Assembly: GCF_032452875.1 (NCBI RefSeq)
Contig: NC_083876.1
Location: 9,486,001-9,550,000 of the forward strand
Length of the DNA: 64,000 nt
DNA from: Bos javanicus
Taxonomy: Eukaryota > Chordata > Mammalia > Artiodactyla > Bovidae
Reading direction: 5' to 3'
Position numbers and translations under genes: made by a program. The notes below the pieces were generated by a model that worked only from the letters and a program-made list of their open reading frames with translations, was not told the DNA's origin and did not search any database. Positions 47,096-59,355 of the stretch are shown piece by piece. The first letter of the stretch is position 1, and the number at the start of each line of letters is the position of its first letter.

Positions 47096-47886
47096 AACAG
47101 ACTTGACTTCCCTTCAGAGACAGTATCTCTACCTTCCAAGGCCACTCAGCACAGCACCATCCTCCTCACCACCCCAGTCCCAGATGGCCGCGTGTTTTTC
47201 CTCTTGTTTCCCAGCGGTTTCTCTGCACTGAATCCAGTCCTTAATTTTGTTCTGGTGCCTGGACTCCTCCTTCTCAGCCCCAGCTCTGCCTCTGAGTCAC
47301 CTGCCTGAGGCATGAAGACAGGGTGGGGACCAAGGACAGCCTCCTCACCTACAGGCACTAAGGGAAGGAAGAGCACTTAATGAGGCCATGACGCACAGAA
47401 TGGCATCTAAAACAGAAACTTTGTGGCATCTGAGCAAGAAACTCTGACCTTGGAAACAGTGGACCATGCACAAATGAAAAGGTATAGGTTGCTGATAACA
47501 GGGTTAAAAGACAAAGCAGCTCACCACGGCCCCCCCATTTCTGGGCTAAAGCAGACTGCCCAGCCTGACACATGCACTGAGGGGGTCTCAAGCCATCCTC
47601 TAGTAACCTTGGTCACATTGCAATGTCATTATAATATCATTTGAATTGTAGTTTTGCCCCACCCACACCCCACACCTCCCCAACAGAGGTTAGGTGCTCA
47701 CAGGAAAGATTCAAAATGATGGCTGGTGGAAGCCCAAATGAGGAACCACTGATGATGCAATCCTAGGGAAAGGAAAGGAGAGTCACCCTCACCCAAACCC
47801 TGGAAGATTAACCCCATATTAACAACCTAAGGTACCACTATTCACGAGGATGCTCACACTCTTATTTGAGTGTATGATTTTCTGTT
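47096..47886. other. intergenic, nothing recognised
   Basis: No recognisable gene. A C-rich run (ccccacccacaccccacacc) sits at 47656-47675. Confidence 0.4.
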
Positions 47887-47887
47887 A

Positions 47888-48196
47888 GTTCAGTTCAGTC
47901 ACTCAGTCTTGTCCAACTCTTTGCGACCCCATGAACCATAGCATGCCAGGCCTCCCTGTCCATCACCAATTCCCAAAGTTCACCCAAACTCTTGTCCATT
48001 GAGTCAGTGATGCCATCCAACCATCTCATCCTCTGTCTTCCCCTTCTCCTCCTGCCCTCAATCTTTCCCAGCATCAAGGTCTTTTCCAATGAGTCAGTTC
48101 TTTGCATCAGGTGGCAAAGTTTTGGAGTTTCACCTTCAACATCAGTCCTTCCAATGAACACTCAGGACTGATCTCCTTTAGGATGGACTGGTTGGC
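47888..48196 (-). mobile_element. BovB LINE 3' end (antisense)
   Basis: From ttcagttcagtcactcagtc through the antisense ORF tail (minus frame RQRMRWLDGITDSMDKSL) to ggatggactggttgg. Confidence 0.93.
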
Positions 48197-48289
48197 TTTT
48201 CACTCCTTCCTTAAATAAACTGCTTCTCTGTGCACTCTCCCACATGTACTGTGCTTCTAACAAACTCTGTGCTTATTTTACAATCATGG

Positions 48290-48572
48290 TCTCTTTCTTT
48301 CTTCAAAGACAAGGACCACCCATCCCACCCTTCAAGGTTGTCACAGAGCATTGCATTTGAGCTTCACACATCATACAGCAAATTCTTGCTGGCTGGCTCT
48401 TTTACATATGGTAATGTATATGTTTCACTGCTAGTCTCTCAATTGCGAGGTGGAAGGGAGGTTCAAGAAGAAGGGGACACATGTATACCTGGGGCTGATT
48501 CATGCTGCTGTATGGCAGAAACCAACACAAGATTATAACGTAATTATCCTCCAGTTAAAAATAAATAATTTT
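48290..48572 (+). mobile_element. L1 3' UTR fragment (sense)
   Basis: cttttacatatggtaatgta and acatgtatacctggggctga ... gtaattatcctccagttaaa, ending aaaataaataat. This is the ruminant L1 3' terminus. Confidence 0.75.
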
Positions 48573-49312
48573 TTTTGAAAAAATAAGACAAGGCCCTAGG
48601 CTCCATCACCTGCTGAAATGATGCCTAGCTCATGCCCCCAGCAAGATGCTCCCACAAGTAATCAGTGGCAGCTTCCTTAACCTCACTAGTGATGGCACCC
48701 AAGCTGCCCTAGTAAGAAACTCCCTCCCCTCAGCACATACGTGCCACAAAATTGCTTGTTTCTAGGCTGGGTAGGATGGACAACCTATAGGCAACTAGAT
48801 AAATGGGTTCAGCCTGCTCTAGCTTTTTATTCCTTTTAATGAGCTTTCTAGGGAAGGAGGGGACTTGTGTCGTGCACATGCAATTTTCATTAACGCTATT
48901 TGGAATAGTCTTTCAGTCTGTAAATCCAGTATGTTGCCATAGAAACAGATTTCCATCTGAAATGCATCCAGTCAATTCTGAAATTATCATTCAGAGCACC
49001 ATTATAAACTGGAACAAATCCAGCAGGTACCCAGAACATCAGCACTTAGGCAGCAAGCTGCGTTTTCTCATTTTCAAGTCAAAAAATGAAGAGAGAAGAA
49101 CCCAACTTAGATATCCATAAAAATGCCAAAAATAGTCAAAGTAAGAACATTTCTTCTTGATTATTTTATTCTTGAAATAACATTAAAATAAAGCTATACA
49201 CACCATCCAGAGAAGACAAGGTGTATTTTAAGTAACTAAGCAGAATGCAATGTGGGGGAGATGGTTCATTTAAACAGCATTATCCTCAGCAAAGAATTCT
49301 GTATATTTATTT
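48573..49312. other. intergenic, nothing recognised
   Basis: No gene or nameable repeat. Confidence 0.4.
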
Positions 49313-49314
49313 AT

Positions 49315-49686
49315 TGGGAGAACTCCAATCTTTGGAGTGAATTTTTCAAGATTGATTGATTTATCTTGGTTGTGGTGGGTCTTCACTGGCCCACAGGGGC
49401 TTTTCTCCAGTTGCTGCAAGCAGGAGCTACTCTAGCTAGAGGGCGCACGCTTCTCATTGTGGTGGTTTCTTCTGTTGAGGAGCACCAGCTTTAGGGCACA
49501 CGGGCTTCAGGAGTTGCTGCACGTGGGCTTAGTAGCTGCACTTGTGGCTCTAGAGCTCTGGCTCAATGCTGTGGTGCACGGGCTTAGCTGTTCCCCAACA
49601 TGTGTGATCTTCCCAAACCAGAGGTCAAACCCATGTGCCCTGCATTGCAAGGCGAATTCTTAACCCCTGAACCACCATGGAAGCCC
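49315..49686 (-). mobile_element. CHR-type cetartiodactyl SINE (antisense)
   Basis: A long antisense copy: gtggtgggtcttcactggcc, gcttcaggagttgctgcacg, ending with the reversed tRNA-like head (agaggtcaaacccatgtgcc ... gaaccaccatggaagccc). Confidence 0.88.
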
Positions 49687-49789
49687 AGAGTGAATTCTTA
49701 ATACTCCCTTGCACCTCTCTTCCCCTTGAAAATAGTTTAACCACTTAATGTTCTGAAATGGAAAGTCATTAGGAGTTACATAGCCTGGA

Positions 49790-50069
49790 AGGAGAAGGCA
49801 ATGGCACCCCACTCCAGTACTCTTGCCTGGAAAATCACATGGATGGAGGAGCCTGGTAGGCCGCAGTCCATGGGGTCGCGAAGAGTCAGACACGACTGAG
49901 CGACTTCACTTTCACGTTTCACTTTCCTGCATTGGAGAAGGAAATGGCAACCCACTCCAGTGTTCTTGCCTGGAGAATCCCAGGGACAGTGGAGCCTGGT
50001 GGGCTGCCATCCATGGGGTCAGACAGAGTCAGACATGACTGAAGTGACTTAGCAGCAGCAGCAGCAGCC
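49790..50069 (+). mobile_element. Bov-A2 SINE with (AGC)n tail
   Basis: A complete sense dimer starting ggagaaggcaatggcacccc and ending gacttagcagcagcagcagc. A short cctggaa duplication flanks it. Confidence 0.95.
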
Positions 50070-50258
50070 CCTGGAACGGGAGTCACAGACTTGAAATAAG
50101 GACACAAAATTTCCAGAATTTAGGGACACAACCAGAAATTTCTCCCACATGGAATTTATGATAAAAATAATAAAAATAAAGTTAATTAAACAATCCATCA
50201 GTTAAATCAATCCACCTCAAGTGATGATAAGCTCATGTGTTGGCAATAAAACTTAGAA

Positions 50259-50465
50259 AGAAAGAGAAGTCGCTGAGTCGTATCCGACTCTTTGCGGCCC
50301 CACGGACTGTAGCCTATCAGGCTCTGCTATGCATGGGATTTTCCAGGCAAGAGTACTGGAGTGGGTTGCCATTTCCTTCTCCAGGAGATCTTCCCGACCC
50401 AGGGATCGAACCTGGGTCTCCCGCATTGCAGGCAGACGCTTTACCATCCGAGTCTCTTTCTAGAG
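50259..50465 (-). mobile_element. Bov-tA SINE (antisense)
   Basis: BovA body then the reversed head with a well-kept box B (gggatcgaacctgggtctcc), ending tttaccatccgagtc. Confidence 0.94.
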
Positions 50466-51404
50466 TTCACACTATTTTACTAAAATTTCCTCGGGAAAAC
50501 ATTGTGTAGAGTATAGATCAGCACTCTTCTAGGGAACTTTGTGTGATGATGGAAATAAACTAAGCAGGGCTGTCCAGGATGAGGCCACATATGGCTGTTG
50601 GGCACTTGTTTGATGCTGTTGCTCTTGTTTAATTCCGGATTTTATATGCATCTCAAATCAGTTAGGAGGGCAAGCACAAGCAGTGACAGTGAAACTCGCA
50701 AACAGTGGTTTAAACAAGTATGGAGCATGTTTCTCACTCAATAAGAATTCCCAAAGCAGACCGCTCAGAGCTGAAGAGGTTGTCACGAGATTCGCCAGTA
50801 GTCTACTATTTTCCCGCTGTATTGTCAGTTGCTTGTGGACACTGTCCTCAAAATGGCTGTTGCACTCTAAGCATCATATCCACATTCCCAGAAGAAAAAA
50901 AGAAAGGGTAGTGTAAATAACAAGACTCTTCTCTTCTTATTTTCTTTTTGGGAAAGAAGAAGACAGGCCCTCCTCCTGAAGATCAACCTTCAACCTGTTG
51001 ATCCGAATAAATAACATGACCATACCCAGCAGCAAGAGAAATTGCTTTTCACTTTCCAGGCTCCACAGTAGAGAAAAGTAGGGAAGAAGGTGATTTGAAT
51101 AGGTTTCACTGGGCGGGTAGCATCTGCCATGAGCAACTGAATGGAGCCAGTGCCACTACACAGCGGAACTTTTTAAAATTGTTAATTTAAATCTGAATTG
51201 TGGTGTGAATCTAGTGGCAACCATGTGGACACCTTTATATCTTAATAGTAACAAACAGTAAACACTCAGAGTTGAAGTCAAACCAACAAGGCTTAAACAG
51301 CTGCCTTCAGGATTTATTCTTGTTACTTTTTTCTCCCCCACTGTTGGGTTGATGTGAAGATTCTATGCGTTGCCTAAATTCTATATAAATCTTAGCAATT
51401 GTGG
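50466..51404. other. intergenic, nothing recognised
   Basis: No gene or nameable repeat. Open frames near 50683-50916 show no domain. Confidence 0.4.
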
Positions 51405-51990
51405 TTTTTTAGTTTATTTTTATTGAAGTACAGTTGATTTACAATGTTGTGTTAGTTTCAGGTGTACAGCAAAGTGATTGTTACACACACATTTTTTTTA
51501 GATTGTTTTCCCTTATAAGTTATTGTAAGATATTGTGAATAGCTCCCTGTGCTATACAATAGGTCCTTGTTGATTATCTATTTTATATATGGGTGTGTGC
51601 TGAGCCTTTTCAGTCATATCCGACTCTTTCCAACCCTATGGACTATAGCCCACCAGCCTCCTCTGTCCATGGGATTCTCCAGGCAAGAATACTCGAGGGT
51701 TTTGCCACGCCCTTCTCCAGGGGATCTTCCTGACCCAGGGATCAAACCCACGTCTCTTTAGGTCTCCTGCATTGGCATGAGGTTTCTTTACTACCAGCAC
51801 CACAGGGGAAGCCCTTTTATTTATAGTAGAGTGTATTTATTAATCCCAAAATCATTCTAAAAAATGATACAAAAGACCTTATTTACAAACAAAAATAGAC
51901 TCACAGACATAGAAAACAAACTATGGTTACCAAAGGGGAAGGTGGGGGAGATAAATTTGGAGTTTGAGATTAACATTTGTTACTACTGTA
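51405..51990 (-). mobile_element. L1 3' end with internal inversion, split by a SINE
   Basis: 51405-51590 and 51816-51860 are antisense L1 3' UTR (ttgaagtacagttgatttac ... tatttattaatcccaaa). 51864-51990 is the adjacent L1 segment in sense orientation (atgatacaaaagaccttatt ... ggagtttgagattaaca). The switch at about 51860 fits a twin-priming inversion. Confidence 0.75.
51595..51815 (-). mobile_element. Bov-tA SINE (antisense)
   Basis: BovA body and the reversed tRNA-like head (gggatcaaacccacgtctc with a small internal duplication), inserted in the inverted L1. Confidence 0.92.
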
Positions 51991-51994
51991 TCCT

Positions 51995-53587
51995 AGTTCA
52001 ACAATTTGCTAGCCTTATGGGAAAGACTAGGGATCTATTCAAGAAAATCAGAGATACCAAAGGAACATTTCATGCAAAGATGAGCTCGATAAAGGACAGA
52101 AATGGTATGGACCTAACAGAAGCAGAAGATATTAAGAAGAGATGGCAAGAATACACAGAAGAACTGTACAAAAAAGATCTTCACGACCCAGATAATCACG
52201 ATGGTGTGATCACTGACCTAGAGCCAGATATCCTGGAATGTGAAGTCCAGTGGGCCTTAGAAAGCATCACTACAAACAAAGCTAGTGGACATGATGGAAT
52301 TCCAGTTGAGCTATTTCAAATCCTGAAAGATGATGCTGTAAAATTGCTGCACTCAATATGCCAGCAAATTTGGAAAACTCAGCAGTGGCCACAGGACTGG
52401 AAAAGGTCAGTTTTCATTCCAGTCCCAAAGAAAGGCAATGCCAAAGAATGCTCAAACTACCGCACAATTGCACTCATCTCACATGCTAGTAAAGTAATGC
52501 TCAAAATTCTCCAAGCCAGGCTTCAGAAATATGTGAACCGTGAACTTCCTGATGTTCAAGCTGGTTTTAGAAAAGGCAGAGGAACCAGAGATCAAATTGC
52601 CAACATCTGCTGGATCATAGAAAAAGCAAGAGAGTTCCAGAAAAGCATCTATTTCTGCTTTATTGACTATGCCAAGGCCTTTGACTGTGTGGATCACAAT
52701 AAACTGTGGAAAATTCTGAAAGAGATGGGAATACCAGACCACCTGATCTGCCTCTTAAGAAATTCGTATGCAGGTCAGGAAGCAACAGTTAGAATGGGAC
52801 ATGGAACAACAGACTGGTTCCAAATAGGAAAAGGAGTTCGTCAAGGCTGTATATTGTCACCCTGTTTATTTAACTTCTATGCGGAGTACATCATGAGAAA
52901 CACTGGACTGGAAGAAACACAAGCTGGAATCAAGATTGCCAGGAGAAATATCAATAACCTCAGATATGCAGATGAGACCACCCTTATGGAAGAAAGTGAA
53001 GAGGAACTAAAAAGCCTCTTGATGAAAGTCAAAGTGGAGAGTGAAAAAGTTGGCTTAAAGCTCACCATTCAGAAAATGAAGATCATGGCATCCGGTCCCA
53101 CCACGTCATGGGAAATAGATGGGGAAACAGTGGAAACAGTGTCAGACTTTATTTTTCTGGGCTCCAAAATCACTGCACATGGTGACTGCAGCCATGAAAT
53201 TAAAAGACGCTTGCTTCTTGGAAGGAAGGTTATGACCAACCTAGATAGCATATTCAAAAGCAGAGACATTACTTTGCCAACAAAGTTTCGTCTAGTCAAG
53301 GCTATGGTTTTTCCTGTATGGATGTGAGAGTTGGACTGTGAAGAAGGCTGAATGCCGAAGAATTGATGCTTTTGAACTGTGGTGTTGGAGAAGACTCTTG
53401 AGAGTCCCTTGGACTGCAAGGAGATCCAACCAGTCCATTCTGAAGGAGATCAGCCCTGGGATTTCTTTGGAAGGAATGATGCTAAAGCTGAAACTCCAGT
53501 ACTTTGGCCACCTCATGCGAAGAGTTGACTCATTGGAAAAGACTCTGATGCTGGGAGGGATTGGGGGCAGGAGGAGAAGGAGAAGTC
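51995..53587 (+). mobile_element. BovB LINE, reverse-transcriptase region (sense)
   Basis: A 1.6-kb BovB piece without the endonuclease. From about 52020 one frame stays open for over 430 codons: the KGTFHAKM and RWQEYTEELYKKD linker, RT motif A FIDYAKAFDCVDH (about 52660), motif B KGVRQGCILSPCLFN (about 52830) and motif C LRYADETTLM (about 52965). The second catalytic Asp of YADD is Glu here. An 8-nt deletion near 53315 shifts the frame; the C-terminal part continues in another frame from 53338 (RRIDAFELWCWRRLLRVPWT). It ends inside the GGRRRR block, where an inverted BovB begins. It cannot be an active element. Confidence 0.93.
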
Positions 53588-53996
53588 AGTGATGCCATCC
53601 AGCCGTCTCATTCTCTGCCATCCCCTTCTCTTCCTGCCCCCAATCCCTTCCAGCATCAGAGTCTTTTCCAATGAGTCAACTCTTCATATGAAGTGGCCAA
53701 AGTACTGGAGTTTCAGCTTTAGCATCATTCTTTCCAAAGAACACCCAGGGTTAATCTCCTTTAGAATGGACTGATTGGATCTCCTTGCAGTCCAAGGGAC
53801 TCTCAAGAGTCTTCTCCAACACCACAGTTCAAAAGCATCAATTCTTCGGCGCTCAGCTTTCTTCACAGTCCAACTCTCACATCCATACATGACCACAGGA
53901 AAAACCATAGCCTTGACTAGACGGACCTTTGTTGGCAAAGTAAGGTCTCTGCTTTTCAATATGCTATCTAGGTTAGTCATAACTTTCCTTCCAAGG
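53588..53996 (-). mobile_element. BovB LINE fragment (antisense), inverted against the preceding copy
   Basis: Antisense BovB from gtcagtgatgccatccagcc to ataactttccttccaagg. It is the reverse complement of about 53215-53585 plus about 40 extra bases at the junction. Its ORF tail is open on the minus strand (53980-53684). Confidence 0.93.
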
Positions 53997-55012
53997 ACTC
54001 TTTCCTTATTTTCAGTACCTGACAGTACAGGAAAGTTAGGTAGAACAAATATATCTCTGCAAAAATCTCATTTCAAGTAACTTCAAGATGTGTAGCACCC
54101 ATCAATGACATCCCCAGCTCTAAAAACAACATATTTATAGCCATGACTTTACACATCTCAAAAGGATTTCTTAATATGGTGTTCAAATAAACCAGTAACT
54201 CCCACACATATGTTAACTCTCTATTTATATCTTAGCTACAGAACCAAATGATAAAACAGCTAAAATTTAGAGAAATTTTTAACATAGTTTAAAAAATGTT
54301 TCTTCAAATGTTGCAGAAGTATGTGAAGTCTGGAAAAGCCAAATAGGAATTCTACGAGTTGTGGCTTAAGACAGTTTTATTTTATGAAAGGACCTGGTGT
54401 GCCCTTCTCATCATTTTTCTGGCATCTCTACAGCAGACAAGGACAGTTCTTGTCTGTCCTGCAGTCTCCTTGGTAAAGCCTAAGTAGGTCAGAGCAAGAA
54501 GCAAAAAGCTGTTCTTTCACTGAGAAATCAACAACTCAGAGCCCGCTTTATATTTAAAACGACTTTGACCATACAGTTGCCTGAAAGCAAACACGTGGCC
54601 ACCCCTTCCTCCCAGATGTGTGCTCACAGATCCTGAAGACACAACACACCTTCAGTGTTGAGGCTGCAGATTTCCTGGCATATTTAGGACTCTGCTGATC
54701 ACAGTTTGTGAAATCGCCAGCTCAATGCCAAAGGCATAGCAGCGTGTGGTTATGCTTGGCCGTGGCTGCTCCCCTGGATGAGCAGTTAGTTGTAAATCAG
54801 ACTCCACCTCTGGCAGACAAGGTCATCTTATTCTGTGTAATATTCAAGTACACATCGGAGTGAGAGGACGAACGTATGAGGGTTGGAATTCGATTTGGAC
54901 GCAGCAGGAAGATGCTGTGAGTTCGATTTTCCAAGTCTCGCCAGATTGTTCTCCAGTGTCTGGAGCTGACTGTCAGGAAGGCGAGGATCACCTCTGTGCT
55001 GAGTCCTTTCTC
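53997..55012. other. intergenic, nothing recognised
   Basis: No gene or nameable repeat. Confidence 0.4.
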
Positions 55013-55015
55013 AGG

Positions 55016-55243
55016 GGTGAAAGTGAAGGCAAAAGTGTTGGTCTCTCAGTCATGTTTGACTCTTTGTCCAACTCTTTGCGACCCCATGGACTGTAGCCCA
55101 AGTTTCTCTGTCCGTGGGATATCCCAGACAAGAATACTGGAGTGGGTTACCATTTCCTCCTCCAGGGGATCTTCCCAACTCAGGGACTGAACCTGGGTCT
55201 CTTCCATTGCAGGTAGATTCTTTACTATCTGAGCTACCAGGGA
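55016..55243 (-). mobile_element. Bov-tA SINE (antisense)
   Basis: BovA body with a local duplication of gactctttg/aactctttg, then the reversed head ending gagctaccagggaagcc. The duplication ttctcaggg flanks it. Confidence 0.93.
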
Positions 55244-55447
55244 AGCCTTCTCAGGGATGGTTCTGTTGAGCTGAACTTTTAACTGACACCAGTGTCTGAT
55301 GACAATGGTTCTGACAGTGACCTTTAAGTGCTTTATTGAGCTAACATGTGTCATGCAGATGGTAATTGGGGTCTCTCCACTCCCTGAGTTCTTGATGAAA
55401 GTGCTCTGTTCTGCTCAGGCCTTCCCCAGGATGTTGCTGATTTTCAG

Positions 55448-56331
55448 GTGACTATTTAACTTATATGTAGAGTACATCATGAGAAATGCCAGGCTGGATG
55501 AAACACAAGCTGGAATCAAGATTGCTGGCAGAAATATCAATAACCTCAGATATACAGATGACACCACCCTTATGGCAGAAAGCAAAGAGGAACTAAAGAG
55601 CCTCTTGATGAAAGTGAAAGAGGAGAGTGAAAAAGTTGACTTAAAACTCAACGTTCAAAAAACCAGAGATCATGGCATCCAGTCCCATCACTTCATGGCA
55701 AATAGATAGGGAAACAGTGGAAACAGGGACAGGCTTTATTTTCTTGGGCTCCAAAATCAGTGCACATGGTGACCGCAATCACAAAATTAAAAGACGCTTG
55801 CTCCTTGGAAGAAAAGCTATGACCAACCTAGACAGCATAAAAAACAGAGACATAACTTTGCCAACAAAGGTCCATCTAGTCAAAGCTATGGTTTTTCCAG
55901 TAGTCATGTATGGATGTGAGAGTTGCATCATAAAGAAAGCTGAGCACCAAAAAACTGATGCCTTTGAACTGTGGTGTTGGAGAAGACTCTTGAGAGTCTC
56001 TTGGACTGCAAGGAGATCAAACCAGTCAGTCCTAAAGGAAATTAGTTCTGAATATTCATTGGAAGGACTGATGCTAAAGCTGAAGCTCCAATACTTAGGC
56101 CACCTGATGTGAAGATTCAACTCATTGGAAAAGACCCTGATGCTAGGAAAGATTGAGGACGGGAGGAGAAGGGGACAGCAGAGGATGAGATGGTTGGATG
56201 GCACCAGTGACTCAATGGACATGAGTTTGAGTAAGCTCCAAAGGAGTTGGTGATGGACAGGCATGCTGCAGTCCATGGGGTCACAAAGAGTGACTCAGTC
56301 ACACACGACTGAGTGACTGAACTGAACTGAA
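55448..56331 (+). mobile_element. BovB LINE 3' half (sense)
   Basis: 5'-truncated BovB starting at EYIMRNA and passing motif C as LRYTDDTTLM (Ala to Thr before the catalytic pair). It continues through RRLLLGRKAMTNLDS and the ORF tail to the actgaactgaactga end. Small indels break the frame near 55670 and 56110. Confidence 0.94.
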
Positions 56332-57522
56332 TATTCCCAAGACCTCTTCTGCCTTGGCTTCTTGCATCCACAGATGTGTCTCTATTTCACTAGGCATCAA
56401 TTTGTACAGAAAATACAAACCTTTCATCAGTTTCCATCCCCCGCCCCCAAAAAAAGTACATTCACATGATCAGTAGAAATACTGAAGGTTTCCATGGCAG
56501 GGGTGGGGGCAGGGTGGGCACATTTGAGGAAAGGTCACCTGAAAATTAAACAGCTGGTCACCTAAAATTAAATTTAGGTAAGCAAAAAGACAGACTCTCT
56601 CCCACTGTCCAGCCCCACTCCACAGTGTCCTAGGGGATCATGGCACAATGAAGAAAAGTTACTTCCACATAAGACTAAATGATGTTCTAGAATGGGGTTC
56701 AAATACAATAAGTGTATACCAGTATTATGAAAGACATAAATGAAAAAAATACACACATGCATGAGACTCTATTACCAGACCACAGTCTTTATTTCACCAC
56801 CAAAAACCAAAAAATAAAAGAAACCTTTCAGTTATTACTGTGGCCCAAGTCTACATTCATGATAACTGGAAATTCTTTACATTTAACATTTAGCTTCCTG
56901 ATTAAATATGTTGTGTGAACTACTAGATATTGGCGTGTTTCAATTTATAGGTTGCTTTGAGTTCCCCCTATGTAAGGGATTTGGAAAGAATCTCACTTAG
57001 AAAGCAAGCTGTCGGGGCAAGGAAGGGTGTATTAACTCACTAAAATCACTATCTATACGTAAGAGAGCCTGTAGCCTTGATTTAAGTGCTGGGCTAACAG
57101 TGGAATCTCATCATACTTCTGTGTTTGCCAGCCAATGCCACTGAGAAGCAAACTGACACAAATGAGGTTCTTGGATTAATTTTCTAGTACAAGACAGTTT
57201 GACTGTCACACTGGTGATGTAATTTAAATTAAGCAGAAGGAAATGGCAGAGTCCTTAAATAGATTCCTGCACACTCTTCCAGGATTCAGAAGTGTCTTGT
57301 TTGAGTACCAGTGCCTATCTTAATGTAAGTTACTTGTGGATATCAGCTACAGCTATTGAACTGCCAGGTCAGAGGGTGAGTAAATCGTGTGACCCAGATG
57401 AATGAGCGTACTGCAGAAAAAAATATCCAGCTACCATATTGCTACTCTGATAAGGGATGGTAGCTGTTATGGCTCTATGTTCTAACCAGGTAAAATTCTG
57501 ACACCCTAACAGAAATTCTGTG
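56332..57522. other. intergenic, nothing recognised
   Basis: No recognisable gene or repeat. Confidence 0.4.
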
Positions 57523-57745
57523 CGTGTGCCCAGTTACTTCAGTCATGTCCAATTCTTTGCAATCCTATGGATTGTAGCCCTCCAGGCTCCTCTGTCCATA
57601 GGATTCTCCAAGAAAGAACACTGGAATGGGTTGCCATTTCCTCTTCCAGGGGATCTTCCCAACCCAGGGATGGGAAGGGATCTTCCCAACTCTGTGACTC
57701 CTGCATTGCAAGCAGATTCTTTACTGCTGAGCCACTGCTATATAG
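57523..57745 (-). mobile_element. Bov-tA SINE (antisense)
   Basis: A diverged copy with an internal duplication of gggatcttcccaac, ending tttactgctgagccact. Confidence 0.92.
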
Positions 57746-58214
57746 AGTTCTCCTAGCAAATGGTTTCAGAGAATTTGATGCTATTGGTTTATGACTCATC
57801 CATACTCTTACATTCACAAGAATGTCTGCAAGATGAAACAAGCTTATTTGGACTCAGAACTAAATTAAAACACTTAGTTACCATAACATAACAGAGTTTG
57901 GTGTTGGCCTGTGAAGCCAACCTATCTCTCTCCTTTCACAGTCAGACTCCTGATCAGACTTGTTCATGATGACTAAAGATATAATCTTTTTTTTCTACTT
58001 GAGCTCCCTTGCTGCCTAAGTTTGCCTTCCTGGTTCAAACCAGAAGGGTTTGTCTGGGTTTGTCAGGGTGTTGAGCAGGTGCTTAGGACACTCAGCTTCC
58101 AGCCTTCCACAGTTGCTCTGACACCTGTGGTCCAAATGATGCTGGACACTTTCCCACACCCTTTGGTTTCCAGGAGTTGTTTCCTCTTCAGTTGCCATCT
58201 CCCCTCTTTTATTC
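57746..58214. other. intergenic, nothing recognised
   Basis: No recognisable gene or repeat. Confidence 0.4.
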
Positions 58215-58560
58215 CTACCTGTGACACAATAGATAGTGTGGGGAGGAGGCAAAATAATGGTCCTCCAAAGATTTCCACCTGTCAGCTCCCAGAACCTATG
58301 ACTGTTACGCTGCATAGCAAAAGATGTTGAAAATGTAAATAATGGTATGGATCCTGAATTAAGGAGATTCTCTTGGATTAGGAAAGTGTGCCCATTCTAA
58401 TCACTTGAGCACTTCAATGTAGAGAGATTTCTCTGGCTGGAGTCAGACAGAGAGATGAGGCAGAACAGGCCTGAGACAGAAGGGGAGGTAAGAGGTAATC
58501 AAAACCTGAGGAGGGCTTGACCCATCACTGCTGGCTTTGAAGAAATCCTCTTTTCAAGAA
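58215..58560 (+). mobile_element. MLT1-type ERVL-MaLR LTR, 5' part
   Basis: Pattern of MLT1: ataatggtcctccaaagatt, cagaacctatgactgttac, ttaaggagattctcttggat, gctggctttgaag. The 3' half of the LTR is not adjacent. Confidence 0.75.
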
Positions 58561-59341
58561 GACATATACAGAGGAAAAGCCCAGCTGTGTCTGTAAAGCC
58601 TTTTTGCTAATACGTTAGAAATCTCCAAAGTTCAGAATGTTGCACAAAGGGCTGTTTGAAGAGACTAAAAGTCTCTATATTCATTGATCCTTTCAGCCAG
58701 ACCAGCAGAAACCATATAGAGATGAGATTATCCAGGAAAGATCTGTGTATAAGCAAATCCCCATGACATACATGGAAGACACACGAAGTCCTTAAGGGTG
58801 TTACGGCAGCAGAAACACCCACGCCTAGGACTGCCAGGGGCTGGCAAACCCCCACAACTTTACCTGTGGAAACAGACTGATAAAACCACTCAGGTGCAAA
58901 CAAGGGCTGCCTTTTGTGAAAAAGAAAGCACGAAGCAAGAGCCCAGAGGGTGTAACCCAGAGCCAAGTTTCCCTCAATGAAATCTAATGGAGTTTGCACG
59001 AAAGGATTTCAAAATTATGGGTCACCGGTGACTATCCTCTCCCTGTCAACCAGAAAGTCTGAAACTGTCGCCTGATGCCCATGACATCACTGCACGTTTG
59101 GAGGAAACAGCTTGTTTGTTTAGTTCCACAGGGATATAGATGGAGAGGAATTGTGCTCCAAGAAAGTTTCACTCATAGCTGATTTAGATGAATCAGGTGA
59201 TTAGATTTAAGACTCTAGAGGAGATGAGATTTTAAATTTGCTGCAATGAGAAGAGATCGTTGGGGATCTTGGTATGCAATGAGTGTATTTTGTTATGTGG
59301 GGTGGACGTGAATCTTTGAGTGCCGGAAGGTAGGCTGAGTA
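58561..59341. other. unassigned sequence with a 130-codon minus-strand frame
   Basis: The minus strand is open from 58999 to 58607 (starts MQTPLDFIEGNLALGYTLW) with hydrophobic stretches. I recognise no family. It lies between two MLT1 LTR pieces, so it may be retroviral internal sequence or chance. Confidence 0.3.
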
Positions 59342-59355
59342 AGCAGAAGAGTAAG

